A DNA stretch of 64,000 nucleotides from Methanosarcina baikalica (GTDB taxonomy: Archaea; Halobacteriota; Methanosarcinia; Methanosarcinales; Methanosarcinaceae). Position 1 is the stretch's first letter. Each line of letters opens with the position of its first letter. The notes below the pieces were generated by a model. That model did not search any database. It worked only from the letters and a program-made list of their open reading frames with translations, and was not told the DNA's origin. The position numbers and the translations under genes were made by a program. The DNA lies in NCBI RefSeq assembly GCF_031461075.1, contig NZ_JAVKPK010000004.1, positions 26,489-90,488 of the forward strand. Direction: 5' to 3'. Below are positions 8,746-17,528 of the stretch, piece by piece.

Positions 8746-9188
8746 TTGATTTTGTTGATTACTGTTTTCCGAAGGATTATGTAAACATTGGGTTTTGAAG
8801 TATATATCGACCCTGAAAAGTATTGCAGTACAACTTCAGCTTGACTTTGGTACATTTGAAAATTGTAGTATGATAATGGGTCACATATGCCTGATATAAT
8901 TGTGATACAAACAGATTTAAAAAGCAAAATTATTTCGGTAAAACAAGATTCTTAAATGATTTACTAAAAGAATTTACTATTAATAGAAAAATCTTTGCCT
9001 GAATCAATATGTTTACATGTGTGAATTCGCATGGTCATTTGGTGTAAATATTCATTTAGAGTCGACGCAGAAAATATTTGCACGTATAAACAAGAACAAT
9101 AGCTTTAAGTAACACTTTGAGAAGTGAAGTTAACTGTTGAGTTGACTATAATTAAATAAAGTTCTACCCATAATTTTTTTTAATAGAC
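8746..9188. other. AT-rich intergenic region
   Basis: About 440 bases between the tandem repeat and the ribosome binding site of the beta-helix gene. No gene or RNA is recognised. Confidence 0.4.
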
Positions 9189-9200
9189 GGAGGCATTAGA

Positions 9201-10100
9201 ATTAAAAAAACAACCACTTTATTAGTAACTTTTCTAATTTTAGTATTAATATCGGGTATCGGAGCTGCGGCCGAGATTGTAGTCCAGCCGGAAAATTCGA
9301 TTCAAACCGCTGTGGATAATTCGACATCAGGTGACATAATTACCATAAAACCCGGGACCTATACCGAAAATATCAAAGTAACCAAAAATGGTATTACAAT
9401 AAGGTCAGAATCCGGAAACCCTGAGGATACAATAATTAAAGCCCGGAGTCCGAGCGCCAATGTGCTCCTCCTGCGAGCAGACAATATAACAATTAATGGG
9501 TTTCAGATTACCGGAGCCACAGAATCCGGCTACTCAGGAATCTGTCTGTCTTCATGTAATAATTGTACAATTGATAACAACAACCTTTCGGACAACTCGT
9601 ATGGAATCTATGTCTTGAGTTCCAAAGAGGATACAATCTCAAATAATACAGCTACGAACAATGGAGAATACGGGATTGTTCTCGGAAGTTCCACAAACAA
9701 TACTCTCTCAGGAAATACGGCTTCTAACAATAGCAGGGGAGTCCATATCGGAAACTCTGACAGCAACACACTCTCAGGAAATACTGTTCGAAACAACAGT
9801 GTTTACGGTCTCTATATCTGTCCCAGAAGCGACAGGGACCTCATTTTCAACAATTACTTCAATAACACCAATATGACCATTAAAAACGGAATCGAAAATG
9901 TCTATAACACTACGATAACCGCAGGTACTAATATTGTAGGCGGACCGTATATAGGAGGCAATTTCTGGGCAAAACCTGATGGCACAGGATTTTCCGAAAC
10001 CGCAATGGATAATGATTGGGATGGAATTTCCGATTATGCGTATAACAATATAACAAACAGCGTCTACTCAGATTACCTGCCTCTAGTTGCTTCTAAGTAA
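9201..10100 (+). CDS. secreted NosD/CASH-type parallel beta-helix protein, apparent ATT start
   Basis: 299 residues if translation begins at ATT 9201-9203. The frame is open upstream of the first GTG (9312) and encodes a good signal peptide (KKTTTLLVTFLILVLISGIG, then AAAE). A GGAGG ribosome binding site (9189-9193) lies 7 bases before that ATT, and no ATG, GTG or TTG occurs in the signal-peptide region. The mature part has repeated beta-helix rungs (NSYGIYVLSS, NNGEYGIVLGSS, NNSRGVHIGNS, NNSVYGLYICP) of the periplasmic copper-binding/CASH type, starting VQPENSIQTAVDNST. It ends in NNITNSVYSDYLP, typical of Methanosarcina surface proteins. Likely extracellular; carbohydrate binding or cleavage is possible but not shown. 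A terminator-like hairpin follows at 10203. Confidence 0.8.
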   Translation: MKKTTTLLVTFLILVLISGIGAAAEIVVQPENSIQTAVDNSTSGDIITIKPGTYTENIKVTKNGITIRSESGNPEDTIIKARSPSANVLLLRADNITINGFQITGATESGYSGICLSSCNNCTIDNNNLSDNSYGIYVLSSKEDTISNNTATNNGEYGIVLGSSTNNTLSGNTASNNSRGVHIGNSDSNTLSGNTVRNNSVYGLYICPRSDRDLIFNNYFNNTNMTIKNGIENVYNTTITAGTNIVGGPYIGGNFWAKPDGTGFSETAMDNDWDGISDYAYNNITNSVYSDYLPLVASK

Positions 10101-10202
10101 CCTGCGCAAATAAAAGTACATAATTCTAGTAATAAAAATGGTTTACTACGAAGTTTTAAAAACGTAATATGAATTACAATGATTATACAGATTGTAAATA
10201 AC

Positions 10203-10249
10203 AGGCACTTTTAAAAGAATCTCTATTTTCAAAGTGCCTTCTATTTTTT
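10203..10249 (+). terminator. hairpin with T-tract after the beta-helix gene
   Basis: AGGCACTTT (10203-10211) pairs exactly with AAAGTGCCT (10231-10239), followed by TCTATTTTTT. This is a likely terminator for the gene ending at 10100. The remaining bases up to 10564 hold no recognised feature. Confidence 0.6.
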
Positions 10250-10564
10250 GAGACTTTTTATTATTTTCGTTATTATTTTCGGGGTTTTTGATTTATTGCA
10301 GTCAATTGCCAGCGGAATTAAGAGTAAATTTTAGTGATCCCAGAAAATATAAAAAACGTCGTAGTTTCAATTTATAGTTCAAAAAGTTAAAGGTTTATTG
10401 TTATTGATTTTTCAGTTCAACCGCGTAAGTCCTATGCTGGAAATGACAGGGCAGTATTAAAAAAGTGAGTACTTCTTATTTTTAGCAGGAGAATACAGTA
10501 CTTGCCAGTGTATATATACAGCTGCGGCAATGTTACAGTACTGCAATGTTTGAGAGGGATTGGA

Positions 10565-10924
10565 ATGATAGACTTTGCCTGTAAAGAATTCAAAATCGAA
10601 GACGTGATCAAGTGTGCCCTTAATCTCACAAAGGCAGACCTCAAGGTTATGAAGTATTTTTTAAATGAAACCGAGCAGTGGGTTGACACTGACTTTCTTT
10701 CAAAAAGCCTGAAACTGGATATCTCCACAATCCAGCGCTCCGTTAAAAAATTGCATGAAAAAGAAATTCTGCAGAGATCGCAGCAGAACCTGGACGGAGG
10801 GGGCTATGTCTTCAAATACAAAATTCACTCAAGAGCTAAAATAAAAAATATTATAATGACTGTAGTTAATTCCTGGGCTGGCAGGCTCGGACAGGAACTT
10901 GAAAAATGGGAAAACGGAGTTTGA
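10565..10924 (+). CDS. HTH transcriptional regulator (TrmB/MarR-like winged helix)
   Basis: 119 residues from the ATG at 10565, preceded by GAGAGGGATTGG. A TTG at 10502 in the same frame would add 21 residues of unlikely composition. A winged helix-turn-helix is visible: LTKADLKVMKYFLNETEQWV, then LSKSLKLDISTIQRSVKKLHEKEILQR as the recognition helix, and DGGGYVFKYKI as the wing. The C-terminal helix (IKNIIMTVVNSWAGRLGQEL) may dimerise. It ends six bases before the polyferredoxin gene and so likely controls, and is co-transcribed with, that gene and perhaps the large FAD/Fe-S gene. Confidence 0.8.
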   Translation: MIDFACKEFKIEDVIKCALNLTKADLKVMKYFLNETEQWVDTDFLSKSLKLDISTIQRSVKKLHEKEILQRSQQNLDGGGYVFKYKIHSRAKIKNIIMTVVNSWAGRLGQELEKWENGV

Positions 10925-10930
10925 TTTAAT

Positions 10931-11548
10931 TTGCTTAAAATAACACCTTACCTGGGAGGTCTCGTCCTTATCGTTTCCATCGGAGGGCTCTGGTATCCGG
11001 TACTCGGGTACTTCATGCTGCTGATTTTTGCTGCAATTTTCCTGATCAGCCCTTTCAGAGGCAGATGGTTCTGCGGAAATCTCTGCCCGAGAGGAAGCCT
11101 TGTTGACTTTTGGATCAGTAAAATTTCAAAGAAAAAGAAGATACCTGTCACCCTGCGGAGTCTATGGGTCCGCCTACCGATCTTTTTCCTGCTAATGGGC
11201 TTTATGGGGTACAGAATAGCAGGCATTATTGGAAGCCTTAACACTTTCGAAAAAATCGGCATGGTGTTTGTGACCATGTGTTTGGTGACAACTGCAATCG
11301 CAGTCCTTCTGGGCAGTTACCTGAGCCCGAGGGCCTGGTGTTCCTTCTGCCCTATGGGAACAGCTCAACGCCTGCTTGGCGGAAAGAGGTATCCCCTGAA
11401 ATTCACAAAGGAAAAATGCATTAACTGTAATAAATGCGATAAAATCTGTCCTATGCAGCTTAAAATTCGCGAGAGCGAAACAAAACCTGACTGTATCAAA
11501 TGCGGGCGTTGTGTGGCTGTATGTCCTAAAGACGCTCTTCAGTTTTAA
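10931..11548 (+). CDS. NapH/CcoG-like membrane 4Fe-4S polyferredoxin
   Basis: 205 residues with a TTG start. The N-terminal half has membrane segments (about 8-40, 80-98 and 108-130) and two CxxxCP elements: WFCGNLCPRGSLVDF and WCSFCPMGTAQRL. The C-terminus carries two classical ferredoxin motifs, CINCNKCDKICP and CIKCGRCVAVCP, for two [4Fe-4S] clusters. Such proteins pass electrons between a membrane carrier and a soluble oxidoreductase. It lies between the HTH gene (six-base gap) and the large FAD/Fe-S gene (240-base gap), so it may be its electron partner; that is inference. Confidence 0.87.
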   Translation: MLKITPYLGGLVLIVSIGGLWYPVLGYFMLLIFAAIFLISPFRGRWFCGNLCPRGSLVDFWISKISKKKKIPVTLRSLWVRLPIFFLLMGFMGYRIAGIIGSLNTFEKIGMVFVTMCLVTTAIAVLLGSYLSPRAWCSFCPMGTAQRLLGGKRYPLKFTKEKCINCNKCDKICPMQLKIRESETKPDCIKCGRCVAVCPKDALQF

Positions 11549-11788
11549 TTTTATACAGTACATGTATACAAAAATCTAGTTAAAGTAAAAATAGAGAAAA
11601 CAAACAGAGAAAAATAGAATATATAAAAATAATTTATAAATGTACCATAAAAAAGAATATTTCTATTTTAGAAATATATAATATAAATTATAGGGGAGTA
11701 AGAAAAACATTTGCAGAACCTGACTTAGCACGACCATCTGCGCACACTGCAAAGTATCCAAATAGGCCTGATCCAGGAGGAGAAAAAT

Positions 11789-14700
11789 ATGACCACAAAA
11801 AATGTACCGGAACTTTCAGAAGTCCAGAAAACAGAACTCTCCGAACTCTTCGGGGAATGCGTCAATCTTGACAAACGCGAACGCCGCTATTATAACCATG
11901 ATATAGGAGCCCTTCCCCCGCTTGTCAAGAAAGTAATTGGGAACACTGACCCTGCAGCTGTTGTAAAAATCCGGACAGAAGAAGACGTCGTAAAGCTTCT
12001 GGAATTTGCAAATCTGCATGAGATTCCGGTTGTCCCCCGTGCGGGGGCTTCTTCCGGATACGGCGGGGTAATTCCTACAAAGGGAGGTATAGTTGCCGAT
12101 GTCACCTTACTGAATAAGGTCATAAGTATTGATCCCGAAGGGCAAAAAGTTGTGGTGCAGAGTGGAATCATATGGGAAAAGTTAGAACGAAAACTTAAAG
12201 AAAGTGGGCTTTCGGTAAGAACAATCCCTTCAAGTGCTCCTTCTTCGACCGTAGGAGGCTGGCTGGCCCAGAGCGGAGCCGGTTACGGAAGTTATGAGTT
12301 CGGCTGGGGCTACGAGAGTATGGAAAAAGCCAGGGTTGTCCTTCCCACAGGAGAAATACGGGAGTTTTCAGGCCACGAACTCAAGAAACTGATAGGAACC
12401 ATGGGGACTACTGGCATTATCACCGAAATCACGCTAAAGGTCCAGAAGCTTGAAGAGAGAAAAGCTGTTTCTGCCAGTTTCTCCGACGCTTCAGCTCTCA
12501 AAAAAGCGGTCGAAACCATCCGAAAAAAGAACATTCCTCTCTGGTCAATTTCCTTCCTGAACCCTGAGTGGGCGGACATGAAGAATAAAGCGCCCAGGAA
12601 ACTCCACTATGGAGAGATCATGGATAAAGACAGACCGGTGCTGCCCATAGCTTACGTCTGTACCTTCATGTACCCTGCCTCCAGGGACGTCTCCGGCCTG
12701 AAAGAAGCAATCGAAAGCGCCGACGGCACGATCCTTTCGGAAGAAATTGCAAAGCACGAGACTGAAGAATGGTTCAAATCAATGAAAGTTAAAAGGCTAG
12801 GTCCTTCCTTCATCCCCGCCGAGATCCTGGTGCCTTTTGAGAAGATGGACAGTGCTTTTGAAGAAATTAAAAAGAAGATCAAGCTCCCGGTACTTACAGA
12901 AGGGATGGTTATCAGCGACGGAAACGTCGTACTCCTCTGTTTCATGCGTCACTCCGAGCGTTCCTTACTCTTTAATACAGCCTTTGCTCTTTCCCTGAGC
13001 ATTTTGAAGATTGCGGAAGAAAACGGTGGAAGAGCCTATTCTTCCGGGCTTTTTTTCGCTTCCAAGAAAAAAAGTGTCTTTGGAGATAGACTTGCTGCAA
13101 TTGAAACCTTTAGAAAAGAATTCGATCCCAACGGAATCATGAACCCTGAAACCCTGGAAGGAAAAGGGATTCTTAACACCGCAGTATCCTTTGGATCTTC
13201 CTTCGAACCCATGGGCAGGCTTGCGGGGAACATGTCGGGAATAGGCAAAGTATCCTTCAAAGATGAAAAAAACATCCCGGCAAAGGTTGCAGAACTTGCC
13301 TACTCCTGTTCCCAGTGCGGGTATTGTGTGAGCGAATGCGATCAGTATTACGGCCGGGGGTGGGAATCCCAGTCGCCTCGTGGAAAATGGTTTTTTATCA
13401 AGGAATACCTGGCAGGCCGGGAAAAGCTTGACCAGAGGCAAACAAATACCTTTCTTGCCTGCACCACCTGCCAGATGTGCGATTCCCGCTGCGAACTGGA
13501 CATGCCAATAGAACATGCCTGGATGACCATGCGCGGAAAGCTGGTAGAAGAAGAGAAAAAGATGACCTTCCCTCCCTTCGAGATCATGGCTGCAAGTTTG
13601 CTGAAAGAAAGGAATATCTGGGCAAATTACAGAAAAGACAGGGACAAATGGATTCCAGATGAGATCCGGGCAAAAATGAAGGATGAAGCTGAGTACGCTT
13701 ACTTTGCGGGCTGTACGGCGTCATTTGTGGAAAATGATGTAGCTGTAGGGGCTGTCCGCATGCTCGACGATGCGGGAATAGAGTTTACAGGACTCTTTGA
13801 TAAGGAAGCCTGCTGCGGAATTCCCATGCTTGTTGCCGGAAAATGGGACGTATTTGAGAAGATAATGAGGATGAACGTCTCGAACATGAAAAAGAAAGGC
13901 GTAAAAACCGTAATCACTTCCTGCCCTGCCTGCTGGCTCATGTGGCATACGGTCTATCCCCAGTGGGCGGAAAAGCTCGGGATTGAATATGGACTTGAGA
14001 CAAAGCACTACTCCGAAGTCCTCGTAGAGCGTCTCGATGTCCTTAAGCCAAAGTTCAAGCAGCCTCTGGACAAAGTTGTCGCCTGGCACGATTCCTGCCA
14101 CCTGGGAAGGGCAGGGGGCAAAGTGTACGAGCCTCCGAGAGAACTGTTGAAGTCCATCCCCGGAATCCAGTTCAGAGAACTGGAACATAACCGGGAAAGA
14201 GCCCATTGCTGCGGTTCAGTGGTAAGTCTGATTGCCGAACCCCCTGTTGCGTACAGACTGGGGAACATAAGACTCCAGGAAGCTGTTGATGTTAACGCCG
14301 ATATCATTGCAGCACTTTGTCCATGCTGTATCTTCCAGTTCCGCGTGGCAGCAGAGAAAAATAACCTTGACATCCAGGCCCAGGACCTCGGTGCTCTGGT
14401 GGCGAGAAGTCTTGGGTATAATATCCCTGACTCTACTTCCTATACCCTGGAGTCGTGGGTTCCCTTCGAAAAGATGATTTCGCTCATGCAGCCCGAAAAT
14501 ATGACTGACCTGATGGTTGAACTCCTGCCCCAGATGATGGCAGCGATGCCGGCACCTCTTTCTGCCATGATGAAAATGGTCAAATATGTACCAGGCATGG
14601 AAGCTCTGATGAAACCAATGATGCCAATTATGATGCCCAGGCTTATGCCATTGGTTATGCCGAAAGTCATGCCTGACATGCTTAAAGCTGTGGAAAGAAG

Positions 14701-14839
14701 AGTTCCTATGCCCGATTACATGCGAGAGCAGCTCCCTGATCTTATGCCAAAAGCTATGGAGAATCTGATGCCTAATATGCTTCCGGAGATTATTCCTCTG
14801 CTGACTCCACGGATGATTGAGTACATAAAAACACATTGA
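11789..14839 (+). CDS. fused FAD-linked oxidase / Fe-S / CCG-domain oxidoreductase with Met-Pro-rich tail
   Basis: 1016 residues. The order is: FAD-binding PCMH domain (about 50-235; PRAGASSGYGG and SSAPSSTVGGWLAQSGAGYG contact FAD), FAD-linked oxidase C-terminal domain (about 250-465), two 4Fe-4S motifs (CSQCGYCVSEC, Cys507-517; CTTCQMCDSRC, Cys558-568), then two CCG cysteine-rich domains (FAGCTAS...ACCGIP...CPAC, about 637-730; DSCHLGRAGG...HCCGS...CPCC, about 765-880), as in HdrD/GlpC. A 110-residue tail of repeated met-pro units (about 905-1016) follows. The layout is that of a D-lactate/glycolate-dehydrogenase-like enzyme fused to its Fe-S partner. The substrate is unknown. Start is the ATG after AGGAGGAG. 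Confidence 0.88.
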   Translation: MTTKNVPELSEVQKTELSELFGECVNLDKRERRYYNHDIGALPPLVKKVIGNTDPAAVVKIRTEEDVVKLLEFANLHEIPVVPRAGASSGYGGVIPTKGGIVADVTLLNKVISIDPEGQKVVVQSGIIWEKLERKLKESGLSVRTIPSSAPSSTVGGWLAQSGAGYGSYEFGWGYESMEKARVVLPTGEIREFSGHELKKLIGTMGTTGIITEITLKVQKLEERKAVSASFSDASALKKAVETIRKKNIPLWSISFLNPEWADMKNKAPRKLHYGEIMDKDRPVLPIAYVCTFMYPASRDVSGLKEAIESADGTILSEEIAKHETEEWFKSMKVKRLGPSFIPAEILVPFEKMDSAFEEIKKKIKLPVLTEGMVISDGNVVLLCFMRHSERSLLFNTAFALSLSILKIAEENGGRAYSSGLFFASKKKSVFGDRLAAIETFRKEFDPNGIMNPETLEGKGILNTAVSFGSSFEPMGRLAGNMSGIGKVSFKDEKNIPAKVAELAYSCSQCGYCVSECDQYYGRGWESQSPRGKWFFIKEYLAGREKLDQRQTNTFLACTTCQMCDSRCELDMPIEHAWMTMRGKLVEEEKKMTFPPFEIMAASLLKERNIWANYRKDRDKWIPDEIRAKMKDEAEYAYFAGCTASFVENDVAVGAVRMLDDAGIEFTGLFDKEACCGIPMLVAGKWDVFEKIMRMNVSNMKKKGVKTVITSCPACWLMWHTVYPQWAEKLGIEYGLETKHYSEVLVERLDVLKPKFKQPLDKVVAWHDSCHLGRAGGKVYEPPRELLKSIPGIQFRELEHNRERAHCCGSVVSLIAEPPVAYRLGNIRLQEAVDVNADIIAALCPCCIFQFRVAAEKNNLDIQAQDLGALVARSLGYNIPDSTSYTLESWVPFEKMISLMQPENMTDLMVELLPQMMAAMPAPLSAMMKMVKYVPGMEALMKPMMPIMMPRLMPLVMPKVMPDMLKAVERRVPMPDYMREQLPDLMPKAMENLMPNMLPEIIPLLTPRMIEYIKTH

Positions 14840-14867
14840 GTGTTCTTCGCACACAACCTGTGCAGAA

Positions 14868-14914
14868 AAGTCGAAGGCAAAGTAGTAGGATTCTTTCGAC
14901 TTAACTTTTTTAAA
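14868..14914 (+). terminator. hairpin with T-tract after the FAD/Fe-S gene
   Basis: AAGTCGAA (14868-14875) pairs with TTCGACTT (14895-14902), followed by AACTTTTTTAAAA. It begins about 30 bases after the stop codon. Confidence 0.5.
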
Positions 14915-15122
14915 ACTCTTGGTAAAACCCTTTTTCCTTAAGTTAGAATATTCTCATTCTCCGGGTCTTCTCATTATCCGGGCCAGCTCATGATTTTACA
15001 ACAGATATTCCAGATTAAGGGACTGAAAGCTCTGGACTTGATACACCTGCAAAAATAACCCGGAAATGGCATTAAAAGATCCGGAAGGCCCCCTTTTTCA
15101 GATTTGGGAGCTGAGATCCAGA

Positions 15123-15137
15123 GGAATTCTTATATAG
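15123..15137 (+). promoter_or_regulatory. TATA-box-like promoter of the thermosome gene
   Basis: GGAATTCTTATATAG is a TATA-box-like element about 110 bases before the TTG start at 15244. The rest of the 14915-15243 gap shows no gene. No heat-shock operator is recognised. Confidence 0.4.
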
Positions 15138-15243
15138 AAGTGCTTGCATTAAGAATATGAAAAATTGCGCACAAAGGTAACGTGCTCAGTAATACAACTA
15201 ATTAAAATTCATATGAATTCATATCATAAAAGGAGATTGAAGC

Positions 15244-16869
15244 TTGGCAGCACAACCGATATTTATTTTAAGGGAGGGCAGCAAGAGAACTCATGGTTCC
15301 GATGCCCAGCACAACAATATTATGGCCGCAAAGGCGGTTGCTGAAGCAGTAAGGACCACTCTTGGGCCCAAGGGTATGGACAAGATGCTTGTAGACTCCA
15401 TGGGTGATGTGGTTATCACCAACGACGGAGCAACAATCCTCAAGGAAATGGACATCGAGCACCCAGGTGCAAAGATGATCGTAGAAGTAGCCAAAACCCA
15501 GGATGCCGAAGTAGGCGACGGAACCACCACCGCAGCCGTACTTGCAGGGGAATTCCTGACAAAGGCAGAAGACCTGCTGGAAAGCGGCGTTCACCCCACT
15601 GTGATCGCAAGCGGTTACAGGCTTGCAGCAGACCAGGCCACAAAGATCCTGGAGACCATCACTATCAGTGCATCTCCAGAAGATACCGAAACTCTCGAAA
15701 AACTTGCAGCCACAGCCATAACAGGAAAAGGCGCAGAGGCTAACAAGGAACACCTTTCCAAGCTTGCAGTCCAGGCTGTTAAGTCAGTTGTTGAGGTAAG
15801 TGAAGATGGGAAGATCACTGTGGATATCGAGGACATTAAGATCGAAAAGAGACCCGGTGGAAGCATCGGAGACTCCGAGATTATCGAAGGTGTAATCGTT
15901 GATAAAGAGCGTGTCCACACCGGAATGCCGGAAATCGTGAAAGATGCAAAAGTCCTGCTCTTGAGCGTGCCCATCGAACTCAAGAAGACCGAAACCAAAG
16001 CCGAAATAAAGATCACTACCCCTGACCAGATGCAGCTCTTCTTAGATCAGGAAGAAGCCATGCTCAGGGAAATCGTGGAAAAGGTAATCAGGACAGGCGC
16101 AAATGTTGTCTTCTGCCAGAAGGGAATCGACGACCTTGCCCAGTATTACCTGACAAAAGCAGGGATCTTCGCCATGCGCAGGGTCAAGAAAAGTGACATG
16201 GACAAGCTCTCCCGCGCGACAGATGCACGGATTATCACCAGCATGGATGAAATTGAGGAGTCCGACCTCGGCTATGCCGGTCTTGTAGAAGAAAAGGACG
16301 TTACAGGTTCCAGAATGACCTTCGTCACAGGCTGCAAGGACAGCAAGACCACCTCAATTCTCCTTCGCGGTGGTACCGAGCATGTAGTTGAAGGAATTGA
16401 GAGAGCTCTCGAAGATGCCCTCAGAGTCGTGGGCGTTGCCCTCGAAGACCAGAAGATTGTTGTGGGCGGAGGCTCACCTGAAATCGAACTGGCCCTCAGG
16501 CTCAAAGAATATGCAGCAACCCTTAAAGGCAGAGAACAGCTTGCTGTAATGAAGTTCGCCGAGTCCCTCGAGATCATTCCCCAGACCCTTGCCGAAAATG
16601 CAGGGCTTGACCCCATTGATATGCTTGTGGAAATGCGCTCCCAGCATGAAAAGGGCAACAAGCGAGCAGGGCTTAATGTCTATACCGGGAAGATTGAAGA
16701 CATGTTCGAAAACAATGTTGTCGAACCTCTCAGGATCAAGACCCAGGCAATCAACGCAGCCACAGAAGCTGCAATTATGATTCTCAGAATCGATGATGTA
16801 ATCGCCTCAGCCGGCGGTGGAAGAGCAGGTCCGGGCGGTCCGGGCGGCGAAATGCCTGAAGATATGTAA
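15244..16869 (+). CDS. thermosome subunit (group II chaperonin)
   Basis: 541 residues with a TTG start after AGGAGATTG. Group II chaperonins form double-ring ATP-driven folding chambers in the archaeal cytosol. The ATP-site motifs are present: TLGPKGMDKMLVDS, ITNDGATILKEM and GDGTTTAAVLAGE, and, near the C-terminus, VVGGGSPEIELALRL. The C-terminus ends in the Gly/Pro/Met-rich tail GGGRAGPGGPGGEMPEDM that projects into the chamber. Methanosarcina genomes hold several thermosome paralogues, so the exact subunit letter is not assigned. It has its own promoter and a strong terminator, so it is monocistronic. Confidence 0.96.
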   Translation: MAAQPIFILREGSKRTHGSDAQHNNIMAAKAVAEAVRTTLGPKGMDKMLVDSMGDVVITNDGATILKEMDIEHPGAKMIVEVAKTQDAEVGDGTTTAAVLAGEFLTKAEDLLESGVHPTVIASGYRLAADQATKILETITISASPEDTETLEKLAATAITGKGAEANKEHLSKLAVQAVKSVVEVSEDGKITVDIEDIKIEKRPGGSIGDSEIIEGVIVDKERVHTGMPEIVKDAKVLLLSVPIELKKTETKAEIKITTPDQMQLFLDQEEAMLREIVEKVIRTGANVVFCQKGIDDLAQYYLTKAGIFAMRRVKKSDMDKLSRATDARIITSMDEIEESDLGYAGLVEEKDVTGSRMTFVTGCKDSKTTSILLRGGTEHVVEGIERALEDALRVVGVALEDQKIVVGGGSPEIELALRLKEYAATLKGREQLAVMKFAESLEIIPQTLAENAGLDPIDMLVEMRSQHEKGNKRAGLNVYTGKIEDMFENNVVEPLRIKTQAINAATEAAIMILRIDDVIASAGGGRAGPGGPGGEMPEDM

Positions 16870-16892
16870 AACAATTTAGAATATAAATTAAG

Positions 16893-16934
16893 GGTTACCG
16901 GAAAAAGTTCAGATTTCCGGAACCTTATTTTTTT
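16893..16934 (+). terminator. strong hairpin terminator after the thermosome gene
   Basis: GGTTACCGGAAA (16893-16904) pairs with TTTCCGGAACC (16914-16924) with one bulged A. It is followed by TTATTTTTTT. This is the clearest terminator in the window. Confidence 0.75.
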
Positions 16935-17134
16935 GCTCTGATTTTCAAAAAAGAGCCTTTTTTTCAGGAAGTTTTTCTCAAATTATAAGCCCTTATGTGT
17001 ACGTAAGTCTATTTTTGTGTGGCAACACAAAGGCATTTCCAAACGAAAATATTGAAAAATTAAAGAAAAATAAGTTTTAGAACTGTTTTTAAAGCAGGCG
17101 TAGTTACTAAATTGCACGGTAATTGGTAAAATAG

Positions 17135-17524
17135 TCATCTGGCTTCGTAGCAGGAAATTTCCCTGGCGTCTACTCTCACCGGTTTTCCGAGTTCGTTTGA
17201 AACAACATTTCTTACCCGTGCCATGCACCTGCATTCAAGCTGGATACGGGCCGACATGGCTTCTCGCTCTTCAATATAGAGATCGTTTGAACTGAGAATA
17301 GAATGAACCGAGACCTGCTTCTGTACAACCTTTGCTATGAGACCTTGAGTCCCATCCGTTAGGTCCTGAAGGCTTGTAGAGGTCAGGAGGACGTTCTCCC
17401 CTGCACTTAGCCCGAGTACCCCTACAAAATTTTGAGGACTCCGAATCTCAAGAGTCCTGAGATTATGTTTCTTCAGGATCTCGATCAGAGAATCAGCAAT
17501 TCCTGTTAACGCGATGTACTCCAT
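17135..17524 (-). CDS. DUF473 family protein
   Basis: 129 residues. The sequence (EYIALTGIADSLIEILKKHN...RTLEIRSPQNFVGVL...DLTDGTQGLIAKV) matches the methanogen-restricted DUF473 family as I know it. It is soluble and mixed alpha/beta, with two C-terminal cysteines in ECRCMARV. The gene starts four bases after the stop of the PAC2 gene, so the two form an operon. Function is unknown. Confidence 0.75.
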   Translation of the reverse strand: MEYIALTGIADSLIEILKKHNLRTLEIRSPQNFVGVLGLSAGENVLLTSTSLQDLTDGTQGLIAKVVQKQVSVHSILSSNDLYIEEREAMSARIQLECRCMARVRNVVSNELGKPVRVDAREISCYEAR

Positions 17525-17528
17525 GGGA

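Noticed and set aside
8658..8927. 89-codon minus-strand frame with INQLL repeats
   Set aside because: Created by the 15-base tandem repeat; no start context or similarity.
14216..14854. 212-codon minus-strand frame rich in histidine
   Set aside because: It is the complement of the Met-Pro-rich tail and CCG domain of the FAD/Fe-S gene; CAT codons are the reverse of ATG. No ribosome binding site or family match.
15268..15753. 161-codon minus-strand frame opposite the thermosome gene
   Set aside because: Antisense to conserved ATP-site motifs; cysteine- and phenylalanine-rich shadow.
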